NCBI GenBank assembly: GCA_029287855.1 | Contig: JARFQI010000102.1 | Location: forward strand, 1 to 33,196 | DNA length: 33,196 nucleotides | From: Arenicellales bacterium | Lineage (GTDB): Bacteria > Pseudomonadota > Gammaproteobacteria > BMS3Bbin11 | Direction of reading: 5' to 3' | Shown here: piece by piece, positions 7,942-16,780 of the stretch | Layout of the letters: each line of letters starts with the position of its first letter | Numbering within the stretch: the stretch's first letter is position 1 | Notes under the pieces: generated by a model | Databases searched by the model: none | Told to the model about the DNA's origin: nothing | What the model saw: only the letters and a program-made list of their open reading frames with translations | Program-made: the position numbers and the translations under genes

Positions 7942-9147
7942 TTACATTTTTTCAGTTATAAATTCTCGAATTCGTTCGGCTGATTCGATACATTCATCCA
8001 GTTCGGCCACCAGCGCTATGCGTACGCGGTTTTTCCCGGGATTTCCACTCACCGTGTCACGTGCGAGGTATGTTCCGGGCAGCGTCATGACGTTTTCATT
8101 AAGAAACAGGCTGCGGCTGAACTCTTCCTCATTAACCGGCGTTTCGGGCCACAGGTAGAAACCGGCAGGTGGATTATTCAATTTCATTACCGGGTCTAAT
8201 ATACCGATCACAGTGTTGAATTTATCACGATAGACAGCCCGATTTCGAATGACATGTTCATCATCATCCCAGGCGACGACTGAAATAGCCTGGGTCAGGC
8301 GGTTTGGGACGCATCCATGATAGGTGCGGTATTTAAAATAGGCATTAATAATATTACTGTCGCCAGCGACAAAACCTGAGCGTAAACCGGGTAAATTGGA
8401 ACGTTTCGACAGGCTATGAAAAACAATGCAACGTTCGAAGCCAGTTCGGCCTTCTGCAGCAGCAACTTGCAACAGGCCTGCAGGCGGTTTGTTCTCATCC
8501 CTGTAGAGTTCACTGTAACATTCATCGGCTGCGACGATGAAGTTATAGCGATCAGCAAGCTCAAGAACCTCTCTATATATGTCAATGGGAATCACACTAC
8601 CGGTTGGATTGTCCGGTGAGCAGAGGATCAGCAGCTGGGTGTCCTGCCAGACTGATTCAGGTACCTTGTCCAGTTGCGGCAGCCAGTTGTTTGTCTCGGT
8701 GTTATTAAGGAAATAGGGTGTAGCCCCTGCCATGATGGTTGCCCCTTCGTAGATCTGGTAAAAGGGGTTAGGCATTACAACGCGTGCCGAGGCATGACTA
8801 GTGCGGTCAACAGCTGCCTGTATAAATGAAAAAATGGCTTCACGGCTTCCGCTTACCGGCAGTACATGCTGTGCAGGATCGAGAAGGTCCTGGCTGATGC
8901 TAAAACGGCGACTCAGCCACAGGCAAATTGACTCTCTGAGGTTTTCTTCACCACGGGTAAGCGGATAGCCGGAGAGTAAATTACCGCCTGTAGCCAGGAT
9001 ATCATGGATAAACGAAGGCGGTTCATGTTTGGGTTCACCCAGAGACAGCATGATGCGCTCTTTTCCAATTGGAGGCTCTATTCCTGCTAACAGCTGATTC
9101 AGTTTTTGAAACGGGTATTCCTGCAGTTTTTCAAGTCGGGAGTTCAT
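7942..9147 (-). CDS. dapC: Succinyldiaminopimelate transaminase (DapC)
   Basis: This is a PLP-dependent class I/II aminotransferase of 401 residues. It is expected to convert N-succinyl-2-amino-6-ketopimelate to N-succinyl-LL-diaminopimelate, using glutamate. The PLP-binding lysine is K248 in FHSLSKRSNLPGLRSG. The aspartate and tyrosine of the cofactor pocket are in AADECYSELY, and SPDNPTG and the arginine near the C terminus (KNRVRIALV) complete the set. The SKRSNLPGLR form of the lysine motif and the location between glnD and dapD are typical of DapC rather than of generic aspartate aminotransferases. It lies 74 bases after glnD. Having dapC, dapD and dapE together completes the succinylase branch. 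Confidence 0.93.
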   Translation of the reverse strand: MNSRLEKLQEYPFQKLNQLLAGIEPPIGKERIMLSLGEPKHEPPSFIHDILATGGNLLSGYPLTRGEENLRESICLWLSRRFSISQDLLDPAQHVLPVSGSREAIFSFIQAAVDRTSHASARVVMPNPFYQIYEGATIMAGATPYFLNNTETNNWLPQLDKVPESVWQDTQLLILCSPDNPTGSVIPIDIYREVLELADRYNFIVAADECYSELYRDENKPPAGLLQVAAAEGRTGFERCIVFHSLSKRSNLPGLRSGFVAGDSNIINAYFKYRTYHGCVPNRLTQAISVVAWDDDEHVIRNRAVYRDKFNTVIGILDPVMKLNNPPAGFYLWPETPVNEEEFSRSLFLNENVMTLPGTYLARDTVSGNPGKNRVRIALVAELDECIESAERIREFITEKM

Positions 9148-9221
9148 TTATCCGAAGTATTTTGCCTGTTTTTCTTCATAACGCACTGTCTATTTTAGAG
9201 TTTTTCAATACGTGATTTGTT

Positions 9222-11918
9222 TTAAAACGTGAGTTCACTGCTGGTGTTCTGGGAAGAATTCAGCCTGTCAATTATATTTTGCTTGATATCATTTTTTATC
9301 TCGCTGTCTGTGATGGGCTTGTTGGCAAGATTGGTAACGATAAATATATCTTCAATTCGGGCACCAAAAGTTGCCACCTTGGCATTTTGCAGCTTGATGT
9401 CATGTTTATCGAAAACTTCTGCAATTTGATACAGCAGTCCGGGCCTGTCCTGGGCGATCACTTCAATTATAGTCTGCTGGCCCTGCAGTGTTTCCGAGAA
9501 ATTGACTTCAGTTTGAATAGGGAACTGCTTCAATGCGCGTGGGATATGGGCTTTCAGGGGGTCGCGACCTTTCCGCGGATCCTTTAATTGCGCTGTTAAA
9601 GCTTCTTCTATTTCTTTAAGCTTTGCGGGCTCGCTGACAGCATGATCATTTTGATCAAGCACCAGGTAATTATGCAGAGCAAAGCCCATTCGTGTGGTGT
9701 GCAGGCGCGCATCGACAATATTCAGGTGCAGGCAATCGAAGCCGGCCGTTGTCATCACAAGCAGGTTTGTCAGATCAGGGGTGAATACCAGTATCTCTGT
9801 GCTGCCTGAATTCTCGGCATAGCGTACCGAGACGACTGGCAGATCAAGTGCGCTAACATTGGCCAGTGTTTTCATGTGCCATTGCAGAACATCAATTTTA
9901 TATCTTAGAAAATAGTCGCTATCAAATATCGACCAGTATTTTTCAAAAGTCTCTGCTGAAAATTGTTCTGGAACAAGAGTGCTGAATAATTCCTGTCGCA
10001 GGCTTTCAAGCCGCTCAGCGTTGTAGACACTGTCCGTGCTATCGCGCCTGAGATGTCTCGACGTCGCATGGTAGAGTTGCTGTAATAGCTTGTTTTTCCA
10101 GTCATTCCAGACATTTGGGCTGGTGCCTCGCATGTCAGCCATGGTCAACAGGTAAATGTTTTCCAGGCGCTCCTGGTTGCCTACTTTCTCAGCGAACTCT
10201 TTGATTACAGCGGGATCTGAAATGTCCATTTTCTGAGCTGTCCATGACATGATCAGATGGTTTCGAACCAGCCAGGCGACAAGGTTTGTATCGAATTCAC
10301 TGAGGTCATGCTGACGGCAAAACTGGATACTGATCTTCTCGCCTTTTTCAGAATGATTGCCACCACGGCCTTTGGCGATATCATGAAGCAGGGCAGCGAG
10401 ATACAGTCTTTCTGGCTTGAAAAGTGAATTTATCAGCTTGGTTGCGAGCGGATATTCATCTCGGAATTCTTCGATTGTCAGCCTGCGCAGGTTGCGCAGG
10501 ACAAAAAGACTGTGTACATCCACTGTGTAGATATGAAATAAATCATGTTGCATCAGGCCGACGATACGTCCAAAGGCCGGGAAATAGGCGCCCAGGACCC
10601 CATAATTATTCATTTTTCGCATATTGTGCGTGAGACCTGTACCGTGGCGAAATATAGCGATAAACAGACTTCGGCAGGCAATGTCCTGGCGGAAGTCGCG
10701 GTTGATCAGAGATAAAGAGTTATGTATCAGGCGGATTGTGTTAGCCCTGATACCCTTCAGTTCAGGTCTTTCCTGCAGAACGTAGAATACCTCAAGCAGG
10801 GCAAATGGCTGGCGATTAAAAACATCATTATCAATGACGTCAACGTAGCCATTTATGGCATTAAAACGACGGTTTATTTTAACGGTTGTATTGTCCTGCT
10901 GATCTAGGAAGGCTTCATCAAAATGCTGCAGCAGAATGTCGTTTAGCAGCCCCAGCTCCTTGACTGTGCGGTAGTACCTTTTCATCAGCTGCTCCACTGC
11001 CAGGCTTCCCGGCTTGTCAGAATAGCCAAATTCAGCTGCCAGTTCTCGCTGGTGTTCAAATAAAAGACGATCTTCCCTGCGGCCGGTGAGGAAATGCAGA
11101 CCATTGCGCAGGCGCCAGAGAAAGTTCCGGCAGCGGATCAGAGACTGATATTCATCTTTGGTGAGAAACTCGTGATCAACCAGCCCTTGCAGAGAGGAGG
11201 CATTGAAGTAACGCATGGTGACCCAGGTAATCATATGCAGGTCACGCAGGCCGCCAGGGCTCTCTTTTATATTGGGTTCCAGTTTATATGCCGTATCGCC
11301 AAAACGAACATAACGTTCAAGCTGTTCCTTGTGCTTGGCGTGGAAATATTCATCGGCAGGCCAGATTTTATCTGTAGCTATCGCATCCTGCATTTGCTGA
11401 AAGAGTTCTACAGAGCCAGTTAGCAACCGCGCTTCCATCAAAGTCGTCACTACAGTCAGGTCTTTTGCCGCTTCGGCACATTGGCTGACAGTTCTTACGC
11501 TATGACCAATATCCAGACCGATATCCCACAATGTATGCAAAAACTCCTCGCCTGCTTCAGCGAACGCGCCACGCATATCTTCATTGACCAGTATCATCAG
11601 ATCAATATCAGAAGAGGGGTGCAGCTCAGAGCGACCATACCCTCCAACAGCCACCAGACTGCAACAGTCAGATGCCTTCTCGGGTTTGTTGACCGAATGC
11701 CAGATGCTGATCAGCAACTGGTCCGTAAACCAGGTCCAGAGACTTATAATATTGGTGCTGGAGGCTCCATCAGATTGCGCTCGGTGAAGAATTTTCCGTG
11801 CATCCAGCAGTATCTGTTTTACTTCTTTTCGAGGATTCGGGTGGTCACTGAGTATAATTGAAAATCTTTTGGCGGCAGGGAAGTCCTTGCGTGTTAGCCT
11901 GACGGGTTTTTTTTTCAT
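9222..11918 (-). CDS. glnD: Bifunctional PII uridylyltransferase / uridylyl-removing enzyme
   Basis: GlnD is the cellular nitrogen sensor: it uridylylates PII when glutamine is low and removes UMP when glutamine is high. Domains in order are a nucleotidyltransferase with GGYGRSEL and SSDIDLM (about 92-110), a linker and helical region, an HD domain with LLHDIAKGRGGNHSEKG (about 505-525), and two C-terminal ACT domains (about 690-770 and 795-875; the second contains IEVIAQDRPGLLYQIAEVF). I chose the ATG at 11918, giving 898 residues (E. coli 890), because an AAGGG lies about ten bases upstream and this start clears the map stop. The reading frame also runs to an ATG at 11969, inside map, for 915 residues. 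It follows map by 13 bases with this start, so coupling is likely. Confidence 0.96.
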   Translation of the reverse strand: MKKKPVRLTRKDFPAAKRFSIILSDHPNPRKEVKQILLDARKILHRAQSDGASSTNIISLWTWFTDQLLISIWHSVNKPEKASDCCSLVAVGGYGRSELHPSSDIDLMILVNEDMRGAFAEAGEEFLHTLWDIGLDIGHSVRTVSQCAEAAKDLTVVTTLMEARLLTGSVELFQQMQDAIATDKIWPADEYFHAKHKEQLERYVRFGDTAYKLEPNIKESPGGLRDLHMITWVTMRYFNASSLQGLVDHEFLTKDEYQSLIRCRNFLWRLRNGLHFLTGRREDRLLFEHQRELAAEFGYSDKPGSLAVEQLMKRYYRTVKELGLLNDILLQHFDEAFLDQQDNTTVKINRRFNAINGYVDVIDNDVFNRQPFALLEVFYVLQERPELKGIRANTIRLIHNSLSLINRDFRQDIACRSLFIAIFRHGTGLTHNMRKMNNYGVLGAYFPAFGRIVGLMQHDLFHIYTVDVHSLFVLRNLRRLTIEEFRDEYPLATKLINSLFKPERLYLAALLHDIAKGRGGNHSEKGEKISIQFCRQHDLSEFDTNLVAWLVRNHLIMSWTAQKMDISDPAVIKEFAEKVGNQERLENIYLLTMADMRGTSPNVWNDWKNKLLQQLYHATSRHLRRDSTDSVYNAERLESLRQELFSTLVPEQFSAETFEKYWSIFDSDYFLRYKIDVLQWHMKTLANVSALDLPVVSVRYAENSGSTEILVFTPDLTNLLVMTTAGFDCLHLNIVDARLHTTRMGFALHNYLVLDQNDHAVSEPAKLKEIEEALTAQLKDPRKGRDPLKAHIPRALKQFPIQTEVNFSETLQGQQTIIEVIAQDRPGLLYQIAEVFDKHDIKLQNAKVATFGARIEDIFIVTNLANKPITDSEIKNDIKQNIIDRLNSSQNTSSELTF

Positions 11919-11931
11919 GTCAGGGCTGCCC

Positions 11932-12699
11932 TTAGACCTCTTCGCCATTGCGTAAAGTGAGTATTTCATGACCGTCTGCAGTGACCAGGATTGTATGCTC
12001 CCACTGTGCTGACAGTTTGTGGTCGCGTGTCACTACTGTCCAGTTGTCCTGCAGCAGTTTTACTTCTTTTTTTCCGGCATTGATCATCGGCTCTATAGTG
12101 AATGTCATTCCTTCCAGAAGAGTCACTCCAGTTCCAGGTTCGCCGTAATGCAAAACCTGCGGTTCTTCGTGGAACTGGCTGCCGATGCCGTGGCCGCAAT
12201 ATTCCCGGACGACGGAAAATCGATTTTTTTCAGCATGTGTCTGGATGGCATGGCCGATATCACCCAGCCGTGCACCCGGTCTAACGAGTTCAATGCCTTT
12301 TAGCATGCATTCACGGCTGTTTTGAATCAATCGCTCAGCAATTGTTGACGGCTTACCGACTGTGAACATCTGGCTTGTATCACCGTGATAGCCGTCTTTG
12401 ATTACCGTGATATCGATATTTATAATATCACCTTTTTTCAGTACTCGATCACCCGGAATACCATGACAGACCTGGTAATTCAGTGAGGTGCAGATTGATT
12501 TAGGGAAGCCGTGATAGTTGAGCGGTGCAGGGATGGCATCAAGATCCTCGACTATATATTTATGACATATTGTATCGAGTTCATTAGTTGTGATTCCTGC
12601 ATTGACATGAGGGGCAATCATTTCCAGAACCTGGGCCGCAAGGCGACCGGCAACCCGCATTTTTTTTATTTCGTCTGCTGTCTTGATAGAAATACTCAT
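11932..12699 (-). CDS. map: Type I methionine aminopeptidase
   Basis: This enzyme removes the initiator methionine from new proteins whose second residue is small. The 255-residue, type Ia protein matches the family length (E. coli 264) and has no N-terminal extension. The five dinuclear-metal ligands are visible: D96 (INIDITV), D107 (YHGDTSQ), H170 (YCGHGIG), E203 (FTIEPM) and E234 (QWEHTI), along with the catalytic-site histidine in VCHGIPG. It is the first gene of the minus-strand block and diverges from rpsB across 397 bases, as in E. coli. A near-consensus TATAAT stands 35 bases upstream. Confidence is very high. Confidence 0.98.
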   Translation of the reverse strand: MSISIKTADEIKKMRVAGRLAAQVLEMIAPHVNAGITTNELDTICHKYIVEDLDAIPAPLNYHGFPKSICTSLNYQVCHGIPGDRVLKKGDIINIDITVIKDGYHGDTSQMFTVGKPSTIAERLIQNSRECMLKGIELVRPGARLGDIGHAIQTHAEKNRFSVVREYCGHGIGSQFHEEPQVLHYGEPGTGVTLLEGMTFTIEPMINAGKKEVKLLQDNWTVVTRDHKLSAQWEHTILVTADGHEILTLRNGEEV

Positions 12700-12734
12700 A
12701 TAATCAACTCGTAATAGTTCTCTAAAAGCCCGGC

Positions 12735-12763
12735 ATTATAACCGTACTCGGTCTCTGATAATG
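12735..12763 (-). promoter_or_regulatory. Candidate map promoter
   Basis: The minus strand reads a perfect TATAAT -10 box at the complement of 12735-12740, followed by a GC-rich discriminator GCCGGGC. The -35 side is poor: TTATCA lies 15 bases upstream, and with 17-base spacing the hexamer is CATTAT. Transcription would start near 12728, giving a leader of about 28 bases. Confidence 0.45.
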
Positions 12764-12879
12764 ATATACCGGATTAAATTTGTGGGGTAAATGAACTTTT
12801 CGCTTCTATGTTCTCAGTTTCTTAGTATTGAGATCGAAAAGATTACTGGACCTGAATAACGAAACTGAATTGTGTTTTA

Positions 12880-12908
12880 TTGTGTGTTATCTCTGTATGT
12901 GATATAAC
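12880..12908 (+). promoter_or_regulatory. Candidate rpsB promoter
   Basis: TTGTGT (12880-12885) and TATAAC (12903-12908) are separated by 17 bases. The -10 box matches at five of six positions; the -35 matches only TTG. A GC-rich CGCGCCC follows the -10, resembling the discriminators of stringently controlled ribosomal promoters. Transcription would start near 12915. Confidence 0.5.
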
Positions 12909-13096
12909 GCGCCCTCTTTTTCAGGTGCTGCCATTGTTGTAGGGTTTTCCTGAATCAAAGAATACATCGTCAGAAATGACACAACTAAAACGATCATGGG
13001 ATTAATAACGGTGCCCGGGTGTTTGGCCGACATATCATCGACTGCCAGACTGGTGCTGATACTCATGTGAATGTAACCCGAACGGAGATAATATAG

Positions 13097-14086
13097 ATGT
13101 CTAAGATTTCGCTTCGCGATATGCTGGAAGCTGGTGTTCATTTCGGCCACCGTACACGTTTCTGGTACCCTAAAATGCGCCCCTATATCTTTGGTGAGCG
13201 TAACCAGATACACATCATCAATCTGGAAAAAACTCTTCCCTTATTTGAGGATGCCTGTAACTTCCTCGGAAAAATTGCTTCAAATGGCGGCAATGTAATG
13301 TTTGTCGGCACGAAAAGGCAGGCAAGTAAAGTAGTCCGCGAAGCTGCAACGCGCTCCGCATCACCATACGTCGACCATCGCTGGCTTGGCGGTATGCTGA
13401 CAAATTTCAAGACTGTGCGTAACTCCATCAAGCGTCTTAAGGAACTGGATGAACAGTTCGAGTCGGGTCAGGCAGATAAAATGATTAAGAAGGAACGTTT
13501 ACGTATCGAGCGTGAACGTGCCAAGCTGGAACGATCTCTTTCAGGCATCAAGAATATGAACGGCCTCCCTGATGCGCTGTTCGTTATTGACGTGAAGTAT
13601 GAATATATCGCTATCGCCGAAGCAAAGAAGCTTGGCATACCTGTTGTTGCTGTAGTTGACACAAACTGCAAACCAGAAGGTATCGACTATATTATCCCTG
13701 GCAATGATGATGCGATTCGCTCTATTCGCCTGTATGCAGAGACAATAGCTGATGCCATTATCGAAGGGCGTCATTCTGTTGCGACTGCTCCTGTTGTTGC
13801 TGAGAACGATGATTTTGTCGAAATGGACGATGCAACTGCACAGGCTCTGATCGAGAAAGTGAAAAGTGAAAGCGATGTAAGTGCTGAACCAGAGCAAGCT
13901 GAAGAAGCTGAGCCTGTAGTAGCCGTAGCCGCTGAAGCTTCTCCTGCAGCAGAAGCTGATGAAGCGCCTGTCGTGAAAAAAGCCGTGAAGAAGAAAGCAG
14001 TTAAGAAAGCAGTGAAAAAGGCTGTGAAAAAAACTGTGAAAAAGAAAGCGGTTAAGAAAGCAGCGGCAAAAAAGGAAGCTGAGTAA
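13097..14086 (+). CDS. rpsB: Ribosomal protein S2 with long acidic-then-lysine-rich C-terminal extension
   Basis: S2 is a 30S ribosomal subunit protein bridging head and body. Residues 1-230 form an ordinary S2: [15 protein letters not shown] at the start, [18 protein letters not shown] and the coiled-coil helices around 105-150, then [25 protein letters not shown]. The protein is 329 residues long, against about 241 in E. coli. The extra part has two sections: an acidic, alanine-rich linker (about 231-291) and a tail (294-327) built of AVKK/AVKKK units, like histone H1. In DNA, 13991-14012 and 14042-14063 are near-identical copies 51 bases apart. The frame is open throughout and ends in a normal TAA, so it is not a frameshift. 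The gene heads the rpsB-tsf operon. Confidence 0.97.
   Translation: MSKISLRDMLEAGVHFGHRTRFWYPKMRPYIFGERNQIHIINLEKTLPLFEDACNFLGKIASNGGNVMFVGTKRQASKVVREAATRSASPYVDHRWLGGMLTNFKTVRNSIKRLKELDEQFESGQADKMIKKERLRIERERAKLERSLSGIKNMNGLPDALFVIDVKYEYIAIAEAKKLGIPVVAVVDTNCKPEGIDYIIPGNDDAIRSIRLYAETIADAIIEGRHSVATAPVVAENDDFVEMDDATAQALIEKVKSESDVSAEPEQAEEAEPVVAVAAEASPAAEADEAPVVKKAVKKKAVKKAVKKAVKKTVKKKAVKKAAAKKEAE
13976..14077 (+). repeat. In-frame AVKK repeat encoding the S2 tail
   Basis: The region codes for short repeats of Ala/Thr-Val-Lys-Lys with occasional third lysines. A 22-base unit at 13991-14012 recurs at 14042-14063 with one mismatch, spaced by 17 codons. Synonymous changes between units (gcagtt/gcggtt, gtgaaa/gttaag) suggest the repeat is maintained as protein, rather than being a recent slippage product. 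Confidence 0.8.
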
Positions 14087-14113
14087 AACTGCAGTACAGT
14101 TGATCAGGACTAT

Positions 14114-14150
14114 AGATTCTGACCCGGGTAGCTATACCGAGCCAGAATCT
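14114..14150 (+). terminator. Hairpin between rpsB and tsf
   Basis: AGATTCTG (14114-14121) and CAGAATCT (14143-14150) form a perfect eight-base stem, with a bulged inner pairing of CGGGTA and TACCG. It is followed by TTAATGATTT, not a strong T run. It could act as a partial terminator or processing signal that lowers tsf expression relative to rpsB or protects the 3' end of the rpsB mRNA. In E. coli a partial terminator is known between these genes. Confidence 0.45.
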
Positions 14151-14189
14151 TTAATGATTTAATACCGAACATTATAGAGGGTAATTGAG

Positions 14190-15074
14190 ATGGCTATCAG
14201 CGCATCTATGGTCAAAGAACTGCGTGAACGTACCAGCGCAGGAATGATGGAATGTAAAAAAGCACTGACTGAAACAGACGGTGACATGGAAGCAGCAGTT
14301 CAGCTTTTGCGTACCAGTGGTGCTGCTAAGGCAGATAAAAAAGCAGGTCGTGTTGCTGCCGAAGGTGTTGTAAGTATTTATATTAGTGATGACAAGAAGT
14401 TAGGGGTCATCGTTGAAGTTAACTCTGAAACAGATTTTGTCGCAAAAGGTGAAGATTTCCAGCGTTTTGCAGCAGATATTGCAGAAGCGGTCGCTGCCAC
14501 GAATCCGGCTGACATTGATGCCTTGAACGCAACAAAGCTACCTTCTGGTGAGACAGTTGATGAGACCAGACGTGCTCTTATTGCAAAGCTTGGAGAGAAC
14601 ATTACTGTACGTCGTTTTGAAAGAGTTGAAGCGACTGGTGATGCGGAAATCAGCAGCTATCAGCATGGCTTGAAAATAGGCGTGCTGGTAAGCAGTGCCG
14701 GCGGCAATGAGAATCTGGGAAAAGATCTTGCAATGCACGTCGCTGCATTGAAGCCGTTGTGCATTAGTACTGAAGAGGTTCCAGCTGATGCCGTTGAGAA
14801 AGAAAAAGAAGTTTTTTCTGCCCAGGCAGCAGAAAGTGGCAAGCCGCCAGAAATTATCGAGAAAATGATCATGGGCCGTATCAATAAATTCCTTAATGAA
14901 GTGGCACTGCATGGACAGGATTTTGTTAAAGACCCTGCCGTGACTATCGGCAAGCTGTTGAAAGCTGAAAATGCTTCAGTCGTTTCTTTTACGCGTGTAG
15001 AAGTGGGCGAAGGTATCGAGAAGAAAGTCGAAGATTTTGCTGCCGAGGTTGCGGCCCAGGCAAAAGGCGTTTGA
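14190..15074 (+). CDS. tsf: Translation elongation factor Ts
   Basis: EF-Ts is the nucleotide exchange factor that releases GDP from EF-Tu in the cytoplasm. The 294-residue protein has the UBA-like N-terminal domain (about 5-55) with [16 protein letters not shown], and the core signature [11 protein letters not shown] (about 80-90) containing the TDFV loop that contacts EF-Tu. The dimerisation and C-terminal regions include [12 protein letters not shown] and [12 protein letters not shown]. The length is close to the E. coli protein (283). A GAGGG ribosome binding site precedes the ATG. The gene sits 103 bases after rpsB, as usual, with a hairpin between them. Confidence 0.98.
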   Translation: MAISASMVKELRERTSAGMMECKKALTETDGDMEAAVQLLRTSGAAKADKKAGRVAAEGVVSIYISDDKKLGVIVEVNSETDFVAKGEDFQRFAADIAEAVAATNPADIDALNATKLPSGETVDETRRALIAKLGENITVRRFERVEATGDAEISSYQHGLKIGVLVSSAGGNENLGKDLAMHVAALKPLCISTEEVPADAVEKEKEVFSAQAAESGKPPEIIEKMIMGRINKFLNEVALHGQDFVKDPAVTIGKLLKAENASVVSFTRVEVGEGIEKKVEDFAAEVAAQAKGV

Positions 15075-15128
15075 TTGCTGGCATCTCGCTACAATGAAAA
15101 TGCCAAGAAATCCTGGAGCTGAGATACA

Positions 15129-15857
15129 GTGAGCGGATCCGAAACGGGCACCGGTATCCGCCGCATTTTATTGAAGCTTAGCGGCGAAGCCCTGATGGGC
15201 GATCAGGATTTTGGCATTAGCCATGATATGCTTGAATATGTCAGTGATGAGATAAGCACTGCAGTTCAGCGAGGTGCCCAGGTTGCAATCGTAGTCGGAG
15301 GCGGCAATATTTTTCGCGGCCTTTCCAGCGCTGCGGGCAACATGGATCGTGTGCCTGCTGATCAGATGGGCATGCTGGCAACGGTAATGAATGCAATCGC
15401 AATTGCCGAAAACCTCAATCGCAACGATATACCGGCGACCGTACTATCGGCCATTCCTGTCGGTAGCTTCACTGAAATATTTAGTCGACGGCTGGCACTG
15501 GAATATCTAGAATCAGGAAAAGTTGTTATTTTTGCTGCAGGTACTGGTAATCCATATTTCACTACGGATACCGCCGCCAGTCTGCGAGCTATCGAAATAA
15601 GCGCAGACCTGTTACTGAAAGCGACCCAGGTGGATGGCGTCTATGATGCTGATCCAAAAACAGATCCATCGGCGAAAAAATTTCAGAAATTAGGATTTGA
15701 TGAAGTTCTCAGGCGTCAGCTGGGTGTAATGGATCTGACAGCTATTACGCTTTGTCTTGAGAATGACCTGCCTTTGCGCGTCTATGAAATGCGTTCAAAA
15801 GGTGCTCTTGGTAGAATACTTGACGGGCAAAACGAAGGTACACTGGTGACAAACTGA
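15129..15857 (+). CDS. pyrH: Uridylate kinase
   Basis: PyrH phosphorylates UMP to UDP using ATP, feeding all pyrimidine nucleotide and UDP-sugar synthesis. The bacterial enzyme is a hexamer unrelated to eukaryotic UMP kinases. The 242-residue product matches E. coli (241). Amino-acid-kinase fold motifs are visible: LLKLSGEALMG, IVVGGGNIFRG, AAGTGNPYFTTDTAA and KATQVDGVYDADPK. The start is GTG at 15129 with GGAG about ten bases upstream; this keeps the N terminus at the family length. It follows tsf by 54 bases and precedes frr by 65 bases. Confidence 0.98.
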   Translation: MSGSETGTGIRRILLKLSGEALMGDQDFGISHDMLEYVSDEISTAVQRGAQVAIVVGGGNIFRGLSSAAGNMDRVPADQMGMLATVMNAIAIAENLNRNDIPATVLSAIPVGSFTEIFSRRLALEYLESGKVVIFAAGTGNPYFTTDTAASLRAIEISADLLLKATQVDGVYDADPKTDPSAKKFQKLGFDEVLRRQLGVMDLTAITLCLENDLPLRVYEMRSKGALGRILDGQNEGTLVTN

Positions 15858-15922
15858 AGACATCTAGAAGAGTTGTGATCAATTCGGATCATTACTGAGT
15901 CTGATAGCAAGGGAAGAAAAAC

Positions 15923-16480
15923 ATGATTAATGAAATCCTTGACGATGCAAAAATACGCATGGAGAAAAGTGTCGAGTCGCTGAAAAGTGAATTAATGCGC
16001 TTACGAACAGGCCGAGCGAATACTGGTCTGCTGGATAGCATTAAGGTCGACTACTACGGCAGCCCTACCCCCCTTAGTCAGGTGGCTAATATTAATGTTC
16101 AGGATGCCCGAACGCTGAGTGTTCAGCCCTGGGAAAAAAACATGATGCAGCTGATCGAGAAGGCGATTCTTGAATCAGACCTCGGTTTAAACCCTATGTC
16201 TGCTGGAGAAGTGATGCGTATCCCAATTCCTCCCTTAACTCAGGAGCGCAGGCTGGATCTGGTGAAAATAGTGAAACACGAGGGTGAGGGCGGCAAGGTA
16301 GCCGTCAGGAACATCCGGCGCGATGCTATTTCACACATCAAGGAATTACTAAAAGACAAAGATATTTCTGAGGATGACGAACGCCGTGCTGAAGAGCAGG
16401 TGCAGAAATTGACCGATTCTCATGTTGCCATTATTGACACTCTGTTGAAGGAAAAAGAAGAAGAATTAATGGAAATCTAA
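15923..16480 (+). CDS. frr: Ribosome recycling factor
   Basis: RRF works with EF-G to split ribosomes after termination. The 185-residue length equals the E. coli protein. Characteristic segments include [78 protein letters not shown], and the helical C-terminal arm ending in [12 protein letters not shown]. Some of these exceed a minimal signature but all match in order. The ribosome binding site AAGGGAAG lies about eight bases before the ATG. A 300-base gap follows before uppS. Confidence 0.98.
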   Translation: MINEILDDAKIRMEKSVESLKSELMRLRTGRANTGLLDSIKVDYYGSPTPLSQVANINVQDARTLSVQPWEKNMMQLIEKAILESDLGLNPMSAGEVMRIPIPPLTQERRLDLVKIVKHEGEGGKVAVRNIRRDAISHIKELLKDKDISEDDERRAEEQVQKLTDSHVAIIDTLLKEKEEELMEI

Positions 16481-16780
16481 TCTTTTTATTAATTCAGGGA
16501 TACCCTGGTTCTCTGTGCAGGAAAGAAATCAGATGTTTGATATATCTACCTCTGCCATAGCTGGAATCGCCACCTTTTAAATTTAGTTCAATAGCCATTA
16601 CGTTAAACGCTGCTCCTTGCCGTTACATGTCTGAAAGTATGTCGCGTTACTGCGTGTCATTCGTGCTCTGATGCGGCTAAGCTTAGGTACAATTTAAGAT
16701 AGATATATTCAGCCGAAGTGCCCTTTAAGAATCTTATCGGCTGGGCTAAACTGTCGCCTTTCCCTTCCTGATGCGGAATT
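16481..16780. other. 300-base gap between frr and uppS
   Basis: No coding region is supported on either strand. Just after frr, CAGGG and CCCTG (16495-16507) make a small hairpin with a three-base loop and no T run downstream. Further right, TACAAT (16688-16693) and TATATT (16704-16709) resemble -10 boxes but have no recognisable -35 at proper spacing. The gap is larger than others in the block and probably holds a promoter for the uppS-onward genes. Confidence 0.4.

Larger units (their letters stand above)
12700..13096. promoter_or_regulatory. Divergent map/rpsB control region and rpsB leader
   Basis: This 397-base non-coding stretch divides the minus-strand map block from the plus-strand rpsB block. 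It holds a promoter candidate for each direction. From about 12915 to 13096 it holds a leader of about 180 bases in front of rpsB. In E. coli and relatives the rpsB leader (about 160 bases) is the site where S2 represses its own synthesis, so a similar role is inferred here. Within it, CGGGT near 13015 can pair with ACCCG just before the ribosome binding site GGAG, giving a closing stem that would enclose about 60 bases. No convincing ORF fills the region. Confidence 0.5.

Noticed and set aside
11919-11969. Longer glnD start inside map
   Set aside because: It has no good ribosome binding site, overlaps map coding sequence and adds residues not typical of GlnD; an ATG at 11918 has AAGGG upstream. 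It cannot be excluded completely.
12887-13213. 108-codon minus-strand frame across the rpsB leader
   Set aside because: It begins inside rpsB and would cover the divergent control region; no ribosome binding site or family similarity supports it.
13976-14077. Short tandem repeats considered as a CRISPR or intergenic repeat array
   Set aside because: The repeats are in frame inside rpsB, of codon-multiple length, with no spacers; they encode the AVKK tail.
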